Origin: Cryptomeria japonica
Taxonomy: Eukaryota; Streptophyta; Pinopsida; Cupressales; Cupressaceae
DNA length: 64,000 nucleotides
NCBI RefSeq assembly: GCF_030272615.1
Contig: NC_081412.1
Span: 140,968,747-141,032,746 of the forward strand
Direction of reading: 5' to 3'
Positions 9,838 to 21,500 of this stretch are shown one piece after another (within the stretch, counting starts at the first letter, position 1; each line of letters opens with the position of its first letter). The notes under the pieces are model-generated. The model made no database searches, was not told where the DNA came from, and saw nothing but the letters and a program-made list of their open reading frames with translations. The translations under genes were made by a program, and so were the position numbers.

Positions 9838-11876
9838 TTGTTGTCACAAAAGTGTGCACCCTTGATGGAATATCAAGCCCATCAACCTTGTGACACATTG
9901 AAACAACCTCCAAATGTGGGACCTTGCATTATGTGAGGCTGAGTCTCCAGAGAAGGCCGACTTATCAATCTGATATAGGCATTGGTCTAACCCAACACAT
10001 ATAAGTCTAATCTACTAATTTTAAGGGGGGGAAGGGGAAGAAGGAATGCTTGAAAGGAAAAAAGGTTTACACCTAGATTGAAATGTGATCTTCCCTTCCT
10101 ATAGTTACACAAAAAATCAATAGAAATACCCAAATGACGCACAAGATTCTATGCTAATTTGTCTCCTAAGAAAGAGTGAAGGCTAGAATTCCTGCAAGAT
10201 GGCAAGAGGAACTAATTTAGTCCATAGTCTACAAAGGGATCAACACAATCACCTGTGCTAAAGAAAACAAATTAGAATGCATCCAAACAACAAGGTCAAC
10301 AATTTACACAAATTGTGAGACCTGAATGAAGGAAAAATGGGTGAATTATATTCATGTAAGGCAAGGCAATTTTTTACAAATACAAAAAGACATAAGTTTT
10401 TTGTAGAAGAAAGAAAGAAGATCCTTGTAACAGGGTTACAAAACTACTTTTATAGTTCAGGATTAACTGAGATTGGTTACAATTAAGAAATCCTAACCCT
10501 ACCTAAGGTTAGGTTACAAAATATCATAAAGAAGGATCAGATCAAGAAGTTGATCTAATTGTGTGCATTACAGTCTGAAAATATCCTCCCCATCTAGGAA
10601 GAAAGAAGATATCCCTGCAAATGAAGTGAACCCATGCACATGATGTGTCTAAGTACACTTACAGGACATGAAAGTCTTCATACCACATTGAAAATCCATA
10701 GGTGGCATCCAAAAATCATCCTTAGGGTCACTTCTGAAGTTAAGGTGAATGATTTTGATTGTTGGACTAAAATCTAATTGGACATCAACCACCAAATGAG
10801 CTAAAAAATGGATTTGACCACTTGGTTCACAACTACCTTATGCAGAAGATTTAAATTCTCACCTGCCTTGTAATTTTGAATTTTTTCCCTTTGATTGTGG
10901 AGGTTGTTTGAAGATGGACTTGCGAGATGATGCCACAAAATCAGCCATTAGGCCCAACTGAAGATTAAAACATCACTGTCGAATCGGGCCCCTATGAATA
11001 TCTAACAACTACCAAAGAGGCCACGTATCGGACTGGACTACCATCCTATCACTGCTTTGCAGGGGTTAAAAATTTAATGCTTATGTTTTTTGTGAAATGG
11101 TGAAAGCTATCACCATTTCGCAGTCTTGAAAACCCTTTATAAAACCATCACTGTGAGATAGTGATTTCTATCGCTAAATCTCAAGATCAAGCAATAGCTA
11201 AATCTTAACCATCATGACCCTACGAAAAGAGTTCTCCTTTCAACTTTGTGGGCCCATTGCCATTTCGCAGGTTCGAATGTTGCATTGGCCTTAACCACCA
11301 CAAAATGGCGATAACTCTTTTGTCACTACATCCATTTTGCGGCTTTGTGGGGAGGGCCCCACCATTCCATTTTTTCTTCGCAAAATCACAAAGTCTTCAA
11401 ACTTAGCATTATTTTCCCTCGACCCTCTTATCACTATTTCACTGAGGGGGCCCCACCATGGGCCTTTTTCTTTTGCTTCACTATTTCATGAGGAAGGATG
11501 GAATATTCCCTGATGCTCTTGCAAAATAGCAAAATACAGCCTTTTCACCATTTCACAGGGGGAACAAAATAATAAGTCCCCCACTCTACAAAATGGCGAA
11601 AGTCATGAAGCCTTGCTTTCCAATAAAGAGGGAAAGGGGAACCCTGTCTTACCATGGACTAAGGCCCCTCCAACTAGTATAGTTTAAGTGATTTGACCGC
11701 ATGGGTCAGTCAACACAAAAATAGAAATCTAGAGCTCAAAAAGGATTAAAAGGTATAAAACCTTAGGGTGTAGGGTTTTAGGGCTCTTTTAGGAGGTTTT
11801 AGAAGTGTTTTCTTAGCCAAATAGGTTTTCTCATATCAATAATTTTCAGGGCTAAGGTTGACATGAATTAGTGAAT
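9838..11876. mobile_element. 2 kb insertion between gag and protease of gypsy A
   Basis: This block interrupts the gag-protease frame: protease-side sequence ends near 9833 and gag-side sequence resumes near 11877. AGGTT occurs on both sides (9833-9837 and 11877-11881), a candidate 5-bp target duplication, although the ends are not a clean TG...CA at exactly those points (TGTTGTCAC near 9839, TTGACA ending 11863). On the - strand there is a TATAAAAG-type promoter near 10450 and a C/T-rich run near 10045-10022. It looks like a solo LTR of an unassigned family. Non-coding. Confidence 0.45.
11090..11605. repeat. Dispersed CCATTTCGC-type motif, both orientations
   Basis: About ten degenerate copies of a 13-base motif near CACCATTTCGCAG occur in about 500 bases: forward-like near 11112, 11267, 11330, 11431, 11480, 11546, and inverted (AAAATGGCGA-like) near 11092, 11304, 11524, 11588. 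Spacing is irregular (about 40-150 bp). Neighbouring direct and inverted copies could pair as hairpins. Confidence 0.6.
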
Positions 11877-13840
11877 AGGTTCACCGCATTATTAGATTCA
11901 AAGCCAAAATCATCAGGAGAGAAGGCAAGATGATCAGTCTCAATCACATTAGTGGAATGGGAAGGTAAAGGATCAGTGAAAATTTGAATGTTTCGATTAG
12001 GAGGAACTATTGATTTATTTCCTTTATCATTCACACTAGCCATATATATGGTATTGTCTTCAATCAAGTCTTGAATCTTTATCCTTATGGAATAACACTT
12101 TTTAGTGTCATGATCGGGTTGACGATGGTATTGAAAAAAGCCTTCGACATCATAAGAAGTTGGCAAAGGCTTGGTTGTACCAATTAGTTTAATAGGGGGA
12201 AATCTTAACACATTCCTTTATAACAATTGCGACATAATACTATGCAAAGGTTCATTAAGAGGAGTGAATTCTTCTCTAAAGTATTTGGACAAAGGAGGCA
12301 CACCTATTGTTGTAGCTGCCATGTGAGTGTTGTTGTTGTCATTGAATTTTATGAATCCCTTATTTGGTTTGAACTTTGCAAAAGGTTGTTGATAAATTTC
12401 ACTTTTATCACTTAGAGAGATTGAAGATGATTGTTCCAATTTACTCACGGTAAGCTAAGAATTGTGAAGTACTGTGCACAACTACGTAAAGGAAGTAAAC
12501 TCAGAAAATAGAAGTTTATCCTTAATATCTTTTTTCAAATTAGAAATGAAAATTCTTTGAATATCTTGATTAGGCATAGGATTAGGAATTTGAGAATACA
12601 AAATCTTATATCTACCAATAAAATTAATCACTTTTTCTTCAACACCATGCTTACAATGCATCAAATTAGTTAAAGTGATGTTAAGACCAATATTATTGTG
12701 AAATTGTTGAATAAAAGAATTAGCCAATTGTTGAAATCAAGTAATAGAATAAGGAGGCAAAGAACAATACCTTTGAAAATCTTTATCCCTTAATGTTCTG
12801 GTAAACAATTTAGCCAACAATCTTTGGTCATGAGCAATGTCACTACACAAAGTTTAAAATATTTTAAGATGAGTCAAGGGATTGCCTTTTCCATTATAAA
12901 GTTCCAATTGAGGAACTTCCACATGTTTAGGGTGGACAGATCGAACAATATCATTGGATAATGGGATCGCTACATCAAATGTGGGCACATTATATGTAGA
13001 TTAATTTATAGAAGTGATTTGTTGTTGCAAGGAAGACACTGTTTGGGATATTGAGGGTGGCTTTGGCAGAAGGATTGAAATTTGACATGTTGGATTGAGG
13101 AAGGGTAACATTGTTTAATGAAGTAAGGGGTTAGGAATAAGGAGGTATGTTCTTATAAGAAGGTGGGGGTTGAGAATAAGGAGGTGGAACACTATGATAG
13201 GTAGGTATTGGAGAAGATTGGGTAACAAATGAAGACTCACTTAAGGAGAAATTAAGGAGTTATGATTAGAGGAGTTGTTCCCTTGACTGACACTTGAAGG
13301 TATGACCTTTTGAGTAGAAATAGACATGATGTTGGATGTAAAAATTGGAACAATAGCCATAGGTGTAGTAAAAGGAATGGAATGATTAACTTGGATAGGA
13401 AGTTGTGTGTAACCAAGGACTTCAGTACAACTCTTCATAGGCATGATATTAGAATAAACAATATGAGAAATACTGCGCAAGATATCAACACCAAGTTTAT
13501 CACTTTGAACTATTATTTTTAATCCTTCAATCAATGGGAGAGCTTCACTTTCTGAGTATTGTTGACTCATCCATTGTTGAATATTTTCAAATTGATTTGT
13601 CAATCTTCTCCAATTGGTAAATTGAAACCCTAGTTAGTGATTCATCCACATCATGAGAATTATGCAAAGAATGAGGATAAATGGGGCATTTGAAGGATTG
13701 CTAGAACCACCAACATCCTCATGGAATAAGTTATCCAAAGTAGGCTCCATCTCCTTGGTAATTAAACCTTGGGAAGACTTATTTCTACAACTTCTTCTCA
13801 CGGGGATATTATAGGTTGGACTAATAGTAGTAAAACTCAT
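11877..13840 (-). pseudogene. Gag of gypsy element A
   Basis: A broken gag on the - strand. The N-terminal part (13840-13241) is rich in Ser, Pro, Gln and Ile. The capsid-type retrotransposon gag domain is visible at 12727-12482 with FIQQFHNNIGL, HKHGVEE-like spacing and FIGRYKILYSQI. The C-terminal part (12211-11877) has the one-zinc block FFQYHRQPDHDTKKC followed by KIQDLIEDNTI, typical of plant gypsy gag; its first Cys is replaced by Phe. Several stops and frame changes separate the pieces. Gag forms the particle that packages element RNA. A 2 kb insertion separates it from protease. Confidence 0.8.
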
Positions 13841-13854
13841 GCACTAAGGAAGGG

Positions 13855-14660
13855 AAATTTGAAATTTGAAATTTGCAAAGTAATTTAATAATGCAAAATT
13901 TTAGAAAAATGATTACTCAATTAAATAAGAAAATTGATTGAAAAAATAAAGAGTAATTGTGAAAAATTATACAATCCCCTAGGAATTTGAAATTTAAAAT
14001 TAGGGTTGTACTAAAATAATCTCTTAACCTAAATTTAAAATTACCCACAAGGAGATAAAAGAATAAATTTAAAATAAGGGCTAAAAATAATCTCATAATT
14101 TTAAAAATTTAAATTTGAAATGATCGAAAGGAAACTTGAATTTAAAATTACGGCCTTGTAAAAAGAATCTCTTAATTTTAAAATTTAAATTTATAACGTG
14201 ATGTTGAAATTTGAGAATTGTAATAATCAATTTTCATAAAAATTAGGGTTGTTTTAATCAACCACTTAATTTTAAAATTTAAATTTGAAATTTGATTAAA
14301 GATTGCAATTTTGAATTTTAAGCCACTCTAAAATGATAAATTCAAAATTTAAACAACGCACAAGCTCAATTTCTTTTAAATTTTGAAAACTAGGGTTTTT
14401 GCAATTAACCACTTAATTTTAAAATTTAAATATGAAATTTGACTTGAAAGTGAAAATGTGAATTTTGAAATTGAAAGACACTCATATCTGAAATAATTAA
14501 CCCAAATTATGCAATTCACAAGCTCAATTTTGAAATTAAAAATTAGGGTTTTAGCGAAATTAACCTTTAAATTTTTAAAATTTGCAAGGAAATCAAACTT
14601 GTAAATGAAAATTTGAATTTTAAATTGCATACACACTCAGATTTGAAAACAAAAATCAGA
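13855..14660 (-). repeat. A/T-rich degenerate tandem repeats in the gypsy A leader
   Basis: Between gag and the 5' LTR lies about 800 bases of AT-rich sequence in which the phrases AATTAGGGTT and TTAATTTTAAAATTTAAAT recur. The AGGGTT copies sit near 14000, 14147 (degenerate), 14245, 14391 and 14544, so the later units are about 145-155 bases apart and the earlier ones shorter. It lies in the leader (5' UTR) position of the - strand element. Confidence 0.65.
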
Positions 14661-14675
14661 AGTAAGCATAGGACA

Positions 14676-14692
14676 TGTTGGGCTCACCAAAA
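14676..14692 (-). promoter_or_regulatory. Putative primer-binding site of gypsy A
   Basis: Directly inside the 5' LTR edge the - strand reads TTTTGGTGAGCCCAACA. A PBS must start TGG and lie within a few bases of the LTR, which this satisfies (TGGTGAGCCCAAC). It is not the initiator-Met site used by the copia elements here. I could not assign the tRNA. Confidence 0.5.
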
Positions 14693-16023
14693 TGTAGAGG
14701 GGAAAATTTGATTTGGCAATTTGCAACAAAGAAGGGAGAAATCACCAAATCAATTTTGCTTGAAAACCCTTTACATTCAAAAGAGGGAAGGGAATCCACT
14801 AGATTCAGTCACAAATCATATAAGGATTGAATATTGAATGAAATGATTAATTTGGATGGGTGTTTTTCTTCTCTTTTGTAAGTTGAAATGTTGAATTAGG
14901 GTAAAATGTTGAAAAATGAAGGTAAAACTGAGAAAACAATGAGCTACAGATGCATTATTTTTGTGTGCACCTGGATCTGAGTAGTATAAGCCGAGTCAGA
15001 TCTAACCCTCAAAAAATCTCCTAAAAAGTCAAGACTAGGACATGGCACCATGGTCCTCCGAACTTTGTGCACGCTGAAAAGGGTTGATTCATCTCCATGA
15101 ATGAAGATTATTTTGAAGAGTACAACTCTGCACCTATTTCCTACACACAGAAAGAAAGGGAAATAGGTTGGGAATAGGGGCTTGCCTTATTACAAGTGTG
15201 GTTGGATTTGCACCAAAATATTGACCTATTAATGCCCAATACAACCACTAGACTTATCGAATCTACATGAGACAATTAAACTATGTCACAAACCTGAGTG
15301 CTACATTGCACAACACAAGGAGACCAAGGGCACATACCTTGCAACAATCCCCCCCTAGCACAAGCGAGGGATTTGAACCTATGACCAAGCTCTGATACCA
15401 CTTGTTATAAGTGTGGTTTTCATTGCAGCAAAACATTGACCTATTAATGCTCGATACAACCACTAGACATAGAATCCACATGAGGTGGTTAAGCCATGTC
15501 ACAAATCCGAGCGTTGCACTACATAGCACAAGTAGACCAAGGGTGCACACCTTGCAACATGCCTTAGGTAAAACCTCATTTTTGGAATGAACCATGAAAT
15601 TGAAATAAAGATAGTTGAAATGACTGTAAAAAAAGGATCTCCTTTTGAAGGACATGCTAAATTATGACTGAAAATTAAATGATGATACCTCCTTGTGAAG
15701 TTTTTCTTGCCTCCATATGGAATTAGGGTTTCATAAAATAGGATGTAGATCTCCACTTCAATGCTTGATCATTGACTTTATTGTTGCTCCAAGGATTGAA
15801 GGAAGACTGAAAATGCTCAATTTCTCTTGAATGCTTGATTGCTTGATATCATGTGTGTGCTTAATACTTCTTGATTCTTGTGGATACTTGTGGATGTAAA
15901 ATGAGAGGGGAAATCCTCTTTATATAATTTCCCATCGAGAAAACTAATTAATTTTCTTACATGAGCCAACACAAAGAGATAATTCGCACTCAAATTTGAA
16001 ATGTGAAAATGGGTTAAAAGGGG
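14693..16023 (-). repeat. 5' LTR of gypsy element A (truncated, with nested TRIM)
   Basis: Left edge TGTAGAGG (LTR 3' end CCTCTACA on the - strand, as at 28331-28339). It contains a 372 bp TRIM (15188-15559). Its last part (15904-16021) matches 7214-7322 in the partner LTR. It is cut at 16023 by the insertion of the next element; the rest of the LTR 5' end (seen at 7323-7562) is not found beyond that element. Joining the two LTR copies suggests an original length of about 1.2 kb. A palindrome of the GGACATGGCACCATGGTCC type lies at 15039-15057. Confidence 0.75.
15188..15559 (-). mobile_element. TRIM: complete 372 bp miniature LTR element
   Basis: Two direct LTRs, 15188-15346 (159 bp) and 15403-15559 (157 bp), start TGTTGCAAGG and end TTATAACA / TTGTAATA on the - strand. 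Between them are only 56 bases: the initiator-Met PBS TGGTATCAGAGC (15400-15389), a short spacer with GGTTCAAATCCC, and a polypurine tract CTAGGGGGGGAT next to the 3' LTR. TGCCT flanks both sides (15183-15187 and 15560-15564), a perfect 5-bp target duplication. There is no coding capacity; movement would need proteins of another element. It does not show the 5S-like sequence of the Cassandra TRIM family as far as I can see. Confidence 0.93.
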
Positions 16024-16972
16024 TGTTTGCAATTGTCTCTCATCTGGTGATCTTCGATGCTTGATTTATGGTCTAGGGTTGTCATTGATAGAAAATCTTC
16101 TTGGAGAATCGATCTGGCAGTTGTGATTCATCTTATCCGGAAGTCGGAGTTAACCATTATGCTGTTAACTGGTAAAATAGGGTATTTCGGTAATGTTTTG
16201 GTCTAAAATAATTTTTGATGATTGCGGTAATTTTGGTGGTTGATTTCATTTTCTTGATGAATGGTAAGATCCTTAGGAAGTGTGTGAATACACTCTTTTG
16301 GTCCAGTGGTATATTTTTTTTCAAATTGAAGCTGACTAGGAGCTACACATTACACTTCTTGAAGCCTACTTGAAGGAGATTGCTTTTGTGCTCATACTGG
16401 ATATGTAAGATCAAATTGGCGATTGTTTTTGGTTTTAATAACGATGTGGTGATTTATTTTGGTGCGATTGGGTGTAGTTTCACGTGTGCACTTTTCTTTT
16501 AAACAATCTGGTAGTTGACTGAGACATAAATAGAGTATTCAGCAGAGAAAAGATAGTCAGAGATTCAATGCTTAACCAGAACTCATTCAAATGCTACTTG
16601 AGAGTTTATTTCATTGTATTTCCTCATTGTAATCAAATTGTAAGTCAGTGAGACTTCCCTGAAGGTTGTAGCCTTCCGGGCAACTATATTTGAGCAGTGA
16701 GCCTGAATGCAAGTACATTCCCCATCTATGTAATATTTATGTACTCTTGGCAATAGTATATGAATATTGTGGGTTCTAGCCCCACCGTGGTTTTTCCCTT
16801 TCCAAGTTTCCACATAAAAATTTTGGTGTTGTGGATTTGTGGATTCTTTGTTGCATGTTTATGTTCTTTTCTATTATGCATTGCTAACTAGTGGATAAAG
16901 AATAAGTGTGTGGATTTGACTTCTGGTAGATCATTGATTCACCCCCCCTCTCAGTGATCCATGATTCTAACA
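16024..16972 (+). repeat. 5' LTR of two-ORF non-autonomous element (LARD-like)
   Basis: Starts TGTTTGCAATTG and ends CTAACA just before the PBS; 949 bp. The partner LTR begins at 22125 with TGTTGGCAATAAAC and shares CTCATCTGGTGAT and the rest of the LTR until it is truncated. The left flank is AGGGG; the right flank is lost. It contains the copia-type R/U5 block (CCACCGTGGTTTTTCC) and the CACCCCCCCTCTCAG run, so its family is close to the copia LTRs in this window. A TATA-like ACATAAATAGAG lies near 16523. Confidence 0.88.
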
Positions 16973-16974
16973 AT

Positions 16975-16986
16975 TGGTATAAGAGC
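16975..16986 (+). promoter_or_regulatory. Met-tRNA primer-binding site
   Basis: TGGTATAAGAGC, one change from the initiator-Met PBS TGGTATCAGAGC, two bases after the LTR end. It is the same PBS as in the copia elements, which fits mobilisation by copia machinery. Confidence 0.85.
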
Positions 16987-17040
16987 CTTGTTCCTCTAAG
17001 GAAGCTTAACCTCTTGAGGAAGATCTGGGAGATTGATTCT

Positions 17041-18161
17041 ATGAATTCCGGTTTTCAGAGACAACTCAATGTGGCACTTGAGGATCTTGATGCAAATAGA
17101 AATGAGATTTGAACCTTAAATAAGAACCTGAATGTTGTTGATGAATTCATTAGTGAGCTGAAGGATCAAGCAAGTATCTATAGAGAAAAGAGGAATGAAT
17201 TAATGGACAAGTTGAGGAAGAAACAAGATCAGATCATGGAATACCAAGACAAAGTTGATGAGGTTGACAAGCTTGAGAGAGATAATGTTGCTTTGAAGAA
17301 TGAGATGCAATCTATTGTGATGAGACTGACTAAGGAAATTGAGGACCAGAAAAAGAATGAAGAGAATCTGGCACAATCACTGAAGGAAAGAGTTTGGCTT
17401 TCCTATGAGAATGATCAGTTGACTCTTGCATTGAAACAATCAAGGAATAATGGTCAAGAACTTGAAAGACAGATTGCTACCTTGAGGGATAAATTTGCTA
17501 TTGCTAATGAATACAAAGAAAAATTAAAAGCTAGTTCAACAAGGCTTGATGAGATGCTGGAAAGTCAAAGACATGGAAAGGATATGTGAGGCCTAGGATT
17601 TGAGAAAGGTGAATCCTCCGGTAAGACAACCTAATACTCATAAATCAAATGGTCGATGTTTTACTTGCAACAATTTTAGTCATATGGCGAATCAATGTAG
17701 AAGTAGAATAAATAATGGAATCATGAACAATAACAATATGATCAACAAAATGAATAATGTTCCTACCTTTACTGGTCAATGTTTCATATGCAATAACTTT
17801 GGACACAAGTCAAATATGTGTAGAAAAATAATTAATAACCTTCAGAACAAGAGATATTATGCTTTCAAGAATGTTTGGAGATATCTCTAGTCAGTGCAGG
17901 ACAAGACCAAATCAGATGAACTTCAGACCTATGAAGAATAATGTTGTTTGTCGAGCATGAAACAAAATCGGTCACATTGGAAAGTACTATAGAAGAAAGA
18001 ATAGTTCTCTAGTAGACAAGAACAAATTAGATGAGAGAGGAAAATAAAAAGTACATGAGGTTAGAGATCAACATAAGAATATGTGGGTAAAGAAGGATGA
18101 ATCTAAGGCTGATAATGGATTTGTACCTGAATCTGGTGCAAAATCTTCATCCAATAACTAG
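17041..18161 (+). pseudogene. ORF1: coiled-coil and zinc-knuckle gag-like protein
   Basis: Starts at ATG 17041, 55 bases after the PBS. The first about 180 codons are charged and heptad-like (LRKKQDQIMEYQDKVDEV, KLERDNVALKNEM), a predicted coiled coil, with one stop near 17109. After a frameshift near 17589 the frame carries two CCHC zinc knuckles: CFTCNNFSHMANQC (17657-17698) and CFICNNFGHKSNMC (17780-17821), and a third degenerate one (NKIGHIGKYYRR) near 17960. It ends in a Ser/Asn-rich tail at about 18161. No capsid domain is obvious. By analogy zinc knuckles bind nucleic acid, so it may act as a gag-like RNA-binding protein. No protease, RT or integrase follows. Confidence 0.75.
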
Positions 18162-18559
18162 GGATTTCGACCTTAGGGGGAGGAAAACTAATGCAAATCT
18201 TCCAGTACCCCTTGATGAGATCTATAGTAGATTGATTATAGATGGTTGGAATTGAGTTTCAGTTGATATCTAGGATTCAGATGGCTGATTCTAGCATTCG
18301 GTAGTCAAAAGGGCATCCGGTTGGATATCTAAGGTGCATTTATTTCAAAGTGAAATTAGGGTTTGCAAACTTAAAAAGGAAAATATGAGAATCATTCTTC
18401 ACTTTGCTAATAGTTTTTTCGAGCTGAAGAATAAGGTGATCAATTTTTTTAGGCGATCAAAGAGAAAAAGCAATCCGGTGAGTGATCTAGGGCATTCGTC
18501 AGTCGATTAAGGTATTTTTTGAAGAGATTTTTTTGAGTCCGATTTTCTGAAAATCTGAA
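18162..18559 (+). other. Spacer between ORF1 and ORF2
   Basis: About 400 bases without a supported ORF, beginning with a G-rich run (TTAGGGGGAGG near 18170). The short length and same strand suggest ORF1 and ORF2 come from one transcript. The AAAATCTGAAATGG context at 18550-18563 holds the ORF2 start. Confidence 0.5.
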
Positions 18560-21500
18560 ATGGAATCCTCGTATTCTATTTCTACCCCTTTGGTTATTAA
18601 ATTCAAGGATAGGACCCATCTTGTGTTGAAGAAACACCCCTACAAATCCATGTAAGTCGACCTGGTTGGAGATTTATTTTTCATTCTGCACAGAGTTTTG
18701 CACATTGATGATGTTTGAGCCTACATTCACTGTGAGATTGAGGAAATCGTCTCTAAGGATGTTTTGGATCTTTATACTGACAGCATCATGGATGAGATTG
18801 GTGACCCTAAGCTAGAATTTGTGTAGTTGCAGAGAAATTGTTTCACACAATTTGTAAACTTTTTGACATTCGATGAGAAGGAATGGGTGAGGCATGTGCT
18901 AAGTAGGATCCATGTTGAATTTATATGGCTAGACCAACCATACAAGATCACTACTGATGTGATTAAGATGGTAACTTGTTTGAATCAAATTAGTGATAAA
19001 CCAGGGTTATGCAAGGTCACAAATCCAATTGTGAACAAATTAACCGGTGCAGAATTTGATGGGCGATCAATGAAAATTAGAACAATCAAGGAGAATGATG
19101 TCAAATTTTCTACAATGATAATTGGTTACAAGGTATATCAGTCTAATGGACTAAATTTTGTATTTGACATTGCTATTCATGCAGCCTATCAAATGGTCAA
19201 AGAAGATGCTCATTATGACCTGTGCAATGTGCTATTGGAGGAGTTGTTGATAAATTTGAAGAAAATTAAATAGGATAAAAAGCATGTCTTTAAATTTGGT
19301 TCTTTGGTTATTTGTCCGGTGTTGTACTTCATGAATCAGATCCTCAGAACCGGTAGAGTACAATGAGATTTTGATAGATCAATGGCTCAACAGATAAAGT
19401 AGGGGCTTGACAGACTTGGCAACAAGGATAATCAGAATGTTTCTTTGTGGGCTTTCTTCAAAAACTTTCAGGACAAAATGAAATAGAGAATCAAAATCCC
19501 CAAAGAAATTGTAAAGAAATATGAGGGGACAATCTTCTTTATGGTGAACAAAGATGAATGTCTTATGGAAGTGGTTCAACCCCAGACAGTATGGATAATG
19601 CCTATGGGGTATGAATTTGATGAAGCTACTTTGGATGCCTACGCATAATATTTGTTAAAATCTCTGGTAGACACCAAAGAAGAAAGGTTCAAAAACTGCA
19701 AGGAGAAATCAATGGAGTTACACACTAAGTTCACCAAACCAGCAAGAAAGAGAAACATTGCAAAGATTATGGAGGATATTCTTATTGAAGAAGGAAATCC
19801 TTGGGAGAGAGTTAGAGTTGCGAGGGATGTAGTTGAGAAAGCAAAGAAATAAAAGATTGCACCTGCTCCAGTTAAGGTAAAGGTGACAAGACCTTCCCCT
19901 ACTCTGGTGAAGACACCTCCTACTATAGTAGAACCCTCTAGTTGATATGCAAAGGGTAAAGGTGTTTTGAGGAAGAAGCAGAAACCCCAAAAGGAATATG
20001 TAGCAGTTTCGCCAGTGCAAATTGAGACTGAATCTGATACAGACATTCCCAGGGCACCAAAGAAAGAAGACTTTGCTAGAGTGATCCGGAAACCCCAATC
20101 CAGTAGTGACAAGAAAGTGCAGAAGGAGAAGAAAGCAAGATCTGATCCTGTACCGACAAGAAAGCCCAAGTGAGGAAAGAAGAAAAAATTTGACTTGGAT
20201 GAGGCTATATAATCTGGTAAGATGAAGACTTCTAAAATAGAGTATCATATTGTTCCTCCTTTCTCTATTCAAGAGCTAGTTGATGAAATTATTAAAGATG
20301 GAAATTTGAAGAACATCTCTATATATTATGAGAAAATGGATGTTAAGGATCAAAGGCAGATTGATGAAGCTATAATTTTGTATATGGATGAATTTAGTAA
20401 AGCATTGTTTCAATTAGAAAAATATCTTCCAAAATATTTGTATAGTTTAATTGATGCTAGGAGAAAATCTGCTAGCCGAATGGATAGAGAAATAAAGGAG
20501 AGTGAACTGGTCAATCAGTGTACCAGTATCACTATAGAGGAAATTGATAGATTGATTTTATTGGCTAATAAAAAGAAATTCAAGAGCATGAATAGAGTCA
20601 ATAGTTTAATGGTTGGCTGAGTTGGAGAAATAAGGAGAGAAACAAGTGAAATCTAGAAGAAGTTTCTTACTGAGAACCAACTTGCAGAAATTGTGTCACA
20701 AGATGAAGCCACTTAGTTAGAAAATCATTCAGTTAATGATGTAAATAAGGAAGAGGATACTCAAGATGTTGCAGAGCAACAAATTTTGGATTCTATTGAG
20801 GTTGAGCCTACTAAAGAGAATGATAAATTAGCAGAGGCAAAGGATGGTGCACCAAGTCATGACACCAGTGCATAGGAGGCACCTATTGAAGCCAAATCCG
20901 AATAGGTTGAAGATAAGAAGAAGGAAGAGGAGAAATAGGAAGAACTAGATAAAGGAAAGGGTAAGGCAATGGAGACTCTGATCCTTATGGAAATTGACAT
21001 AGCTAAAATTCAAAGCCAAGGGATCTTTCCACAGTTCAATATCAATTTTGATAAACCATTCAATCAGATGTCTCTAGTAGAGAGGATGATTGTTGCTTCT
21101 TTCCAAGCATAAGCCAGTCAAGAGTTAGCACAATAAATCTGAAGAGAAGAGACTCATTGAAAAATTGGTTAAATTTTTTGAATAGGTAGTACCTGAACTG
21201 CAACTTGATGCAAACACCATTTTATCCTGTAAGCTTCAAAACTTAATAGATCATATATCCACCCAGTTTGATTCATTGACCAAGGCATCAACCCAAAAAG
21301 TTATGGAGAATTTAAAGATGCTAAAGTTAAATTTTTTTTGCAAATTATTAGTAATGATAAGGCCCAACTAGATAAGAAGTTAAAACTAATTGATGAGGCC
21401 TTAGCGGAAGGCGGTCAAATTTATAAGTCTTTTCTAATTTTGACCAATTTTACTACTGAGATAGACAAGTAGATAGATAATTGTACAGGACAGTTAGCTC

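Noticed and set aside
15352..15402. tRNA gene or SINE from GGTTCAAATCCC (B box-like) on the - strand
   Set aside because: No A box or cloverleaf is possible, and the motif sits between two LTRs, PBS and PPT of a TRIM; the TRIM explains it.
15499..15756. Cys-rich open frame on the - strand
   Set aside because: It is in LTR/TRIM sequence and the repeat unit carries it by chance.
19639..20272. Two long - strand frames (176 and 184 codons) with hydrophobic, membrane-like composition
   Set aside because: They lie antisense to ORF2, whose Lys/Glu-rich codons read as Phe/Leu/Ser in reverse; the + strand frame is continuous over a far longer span.
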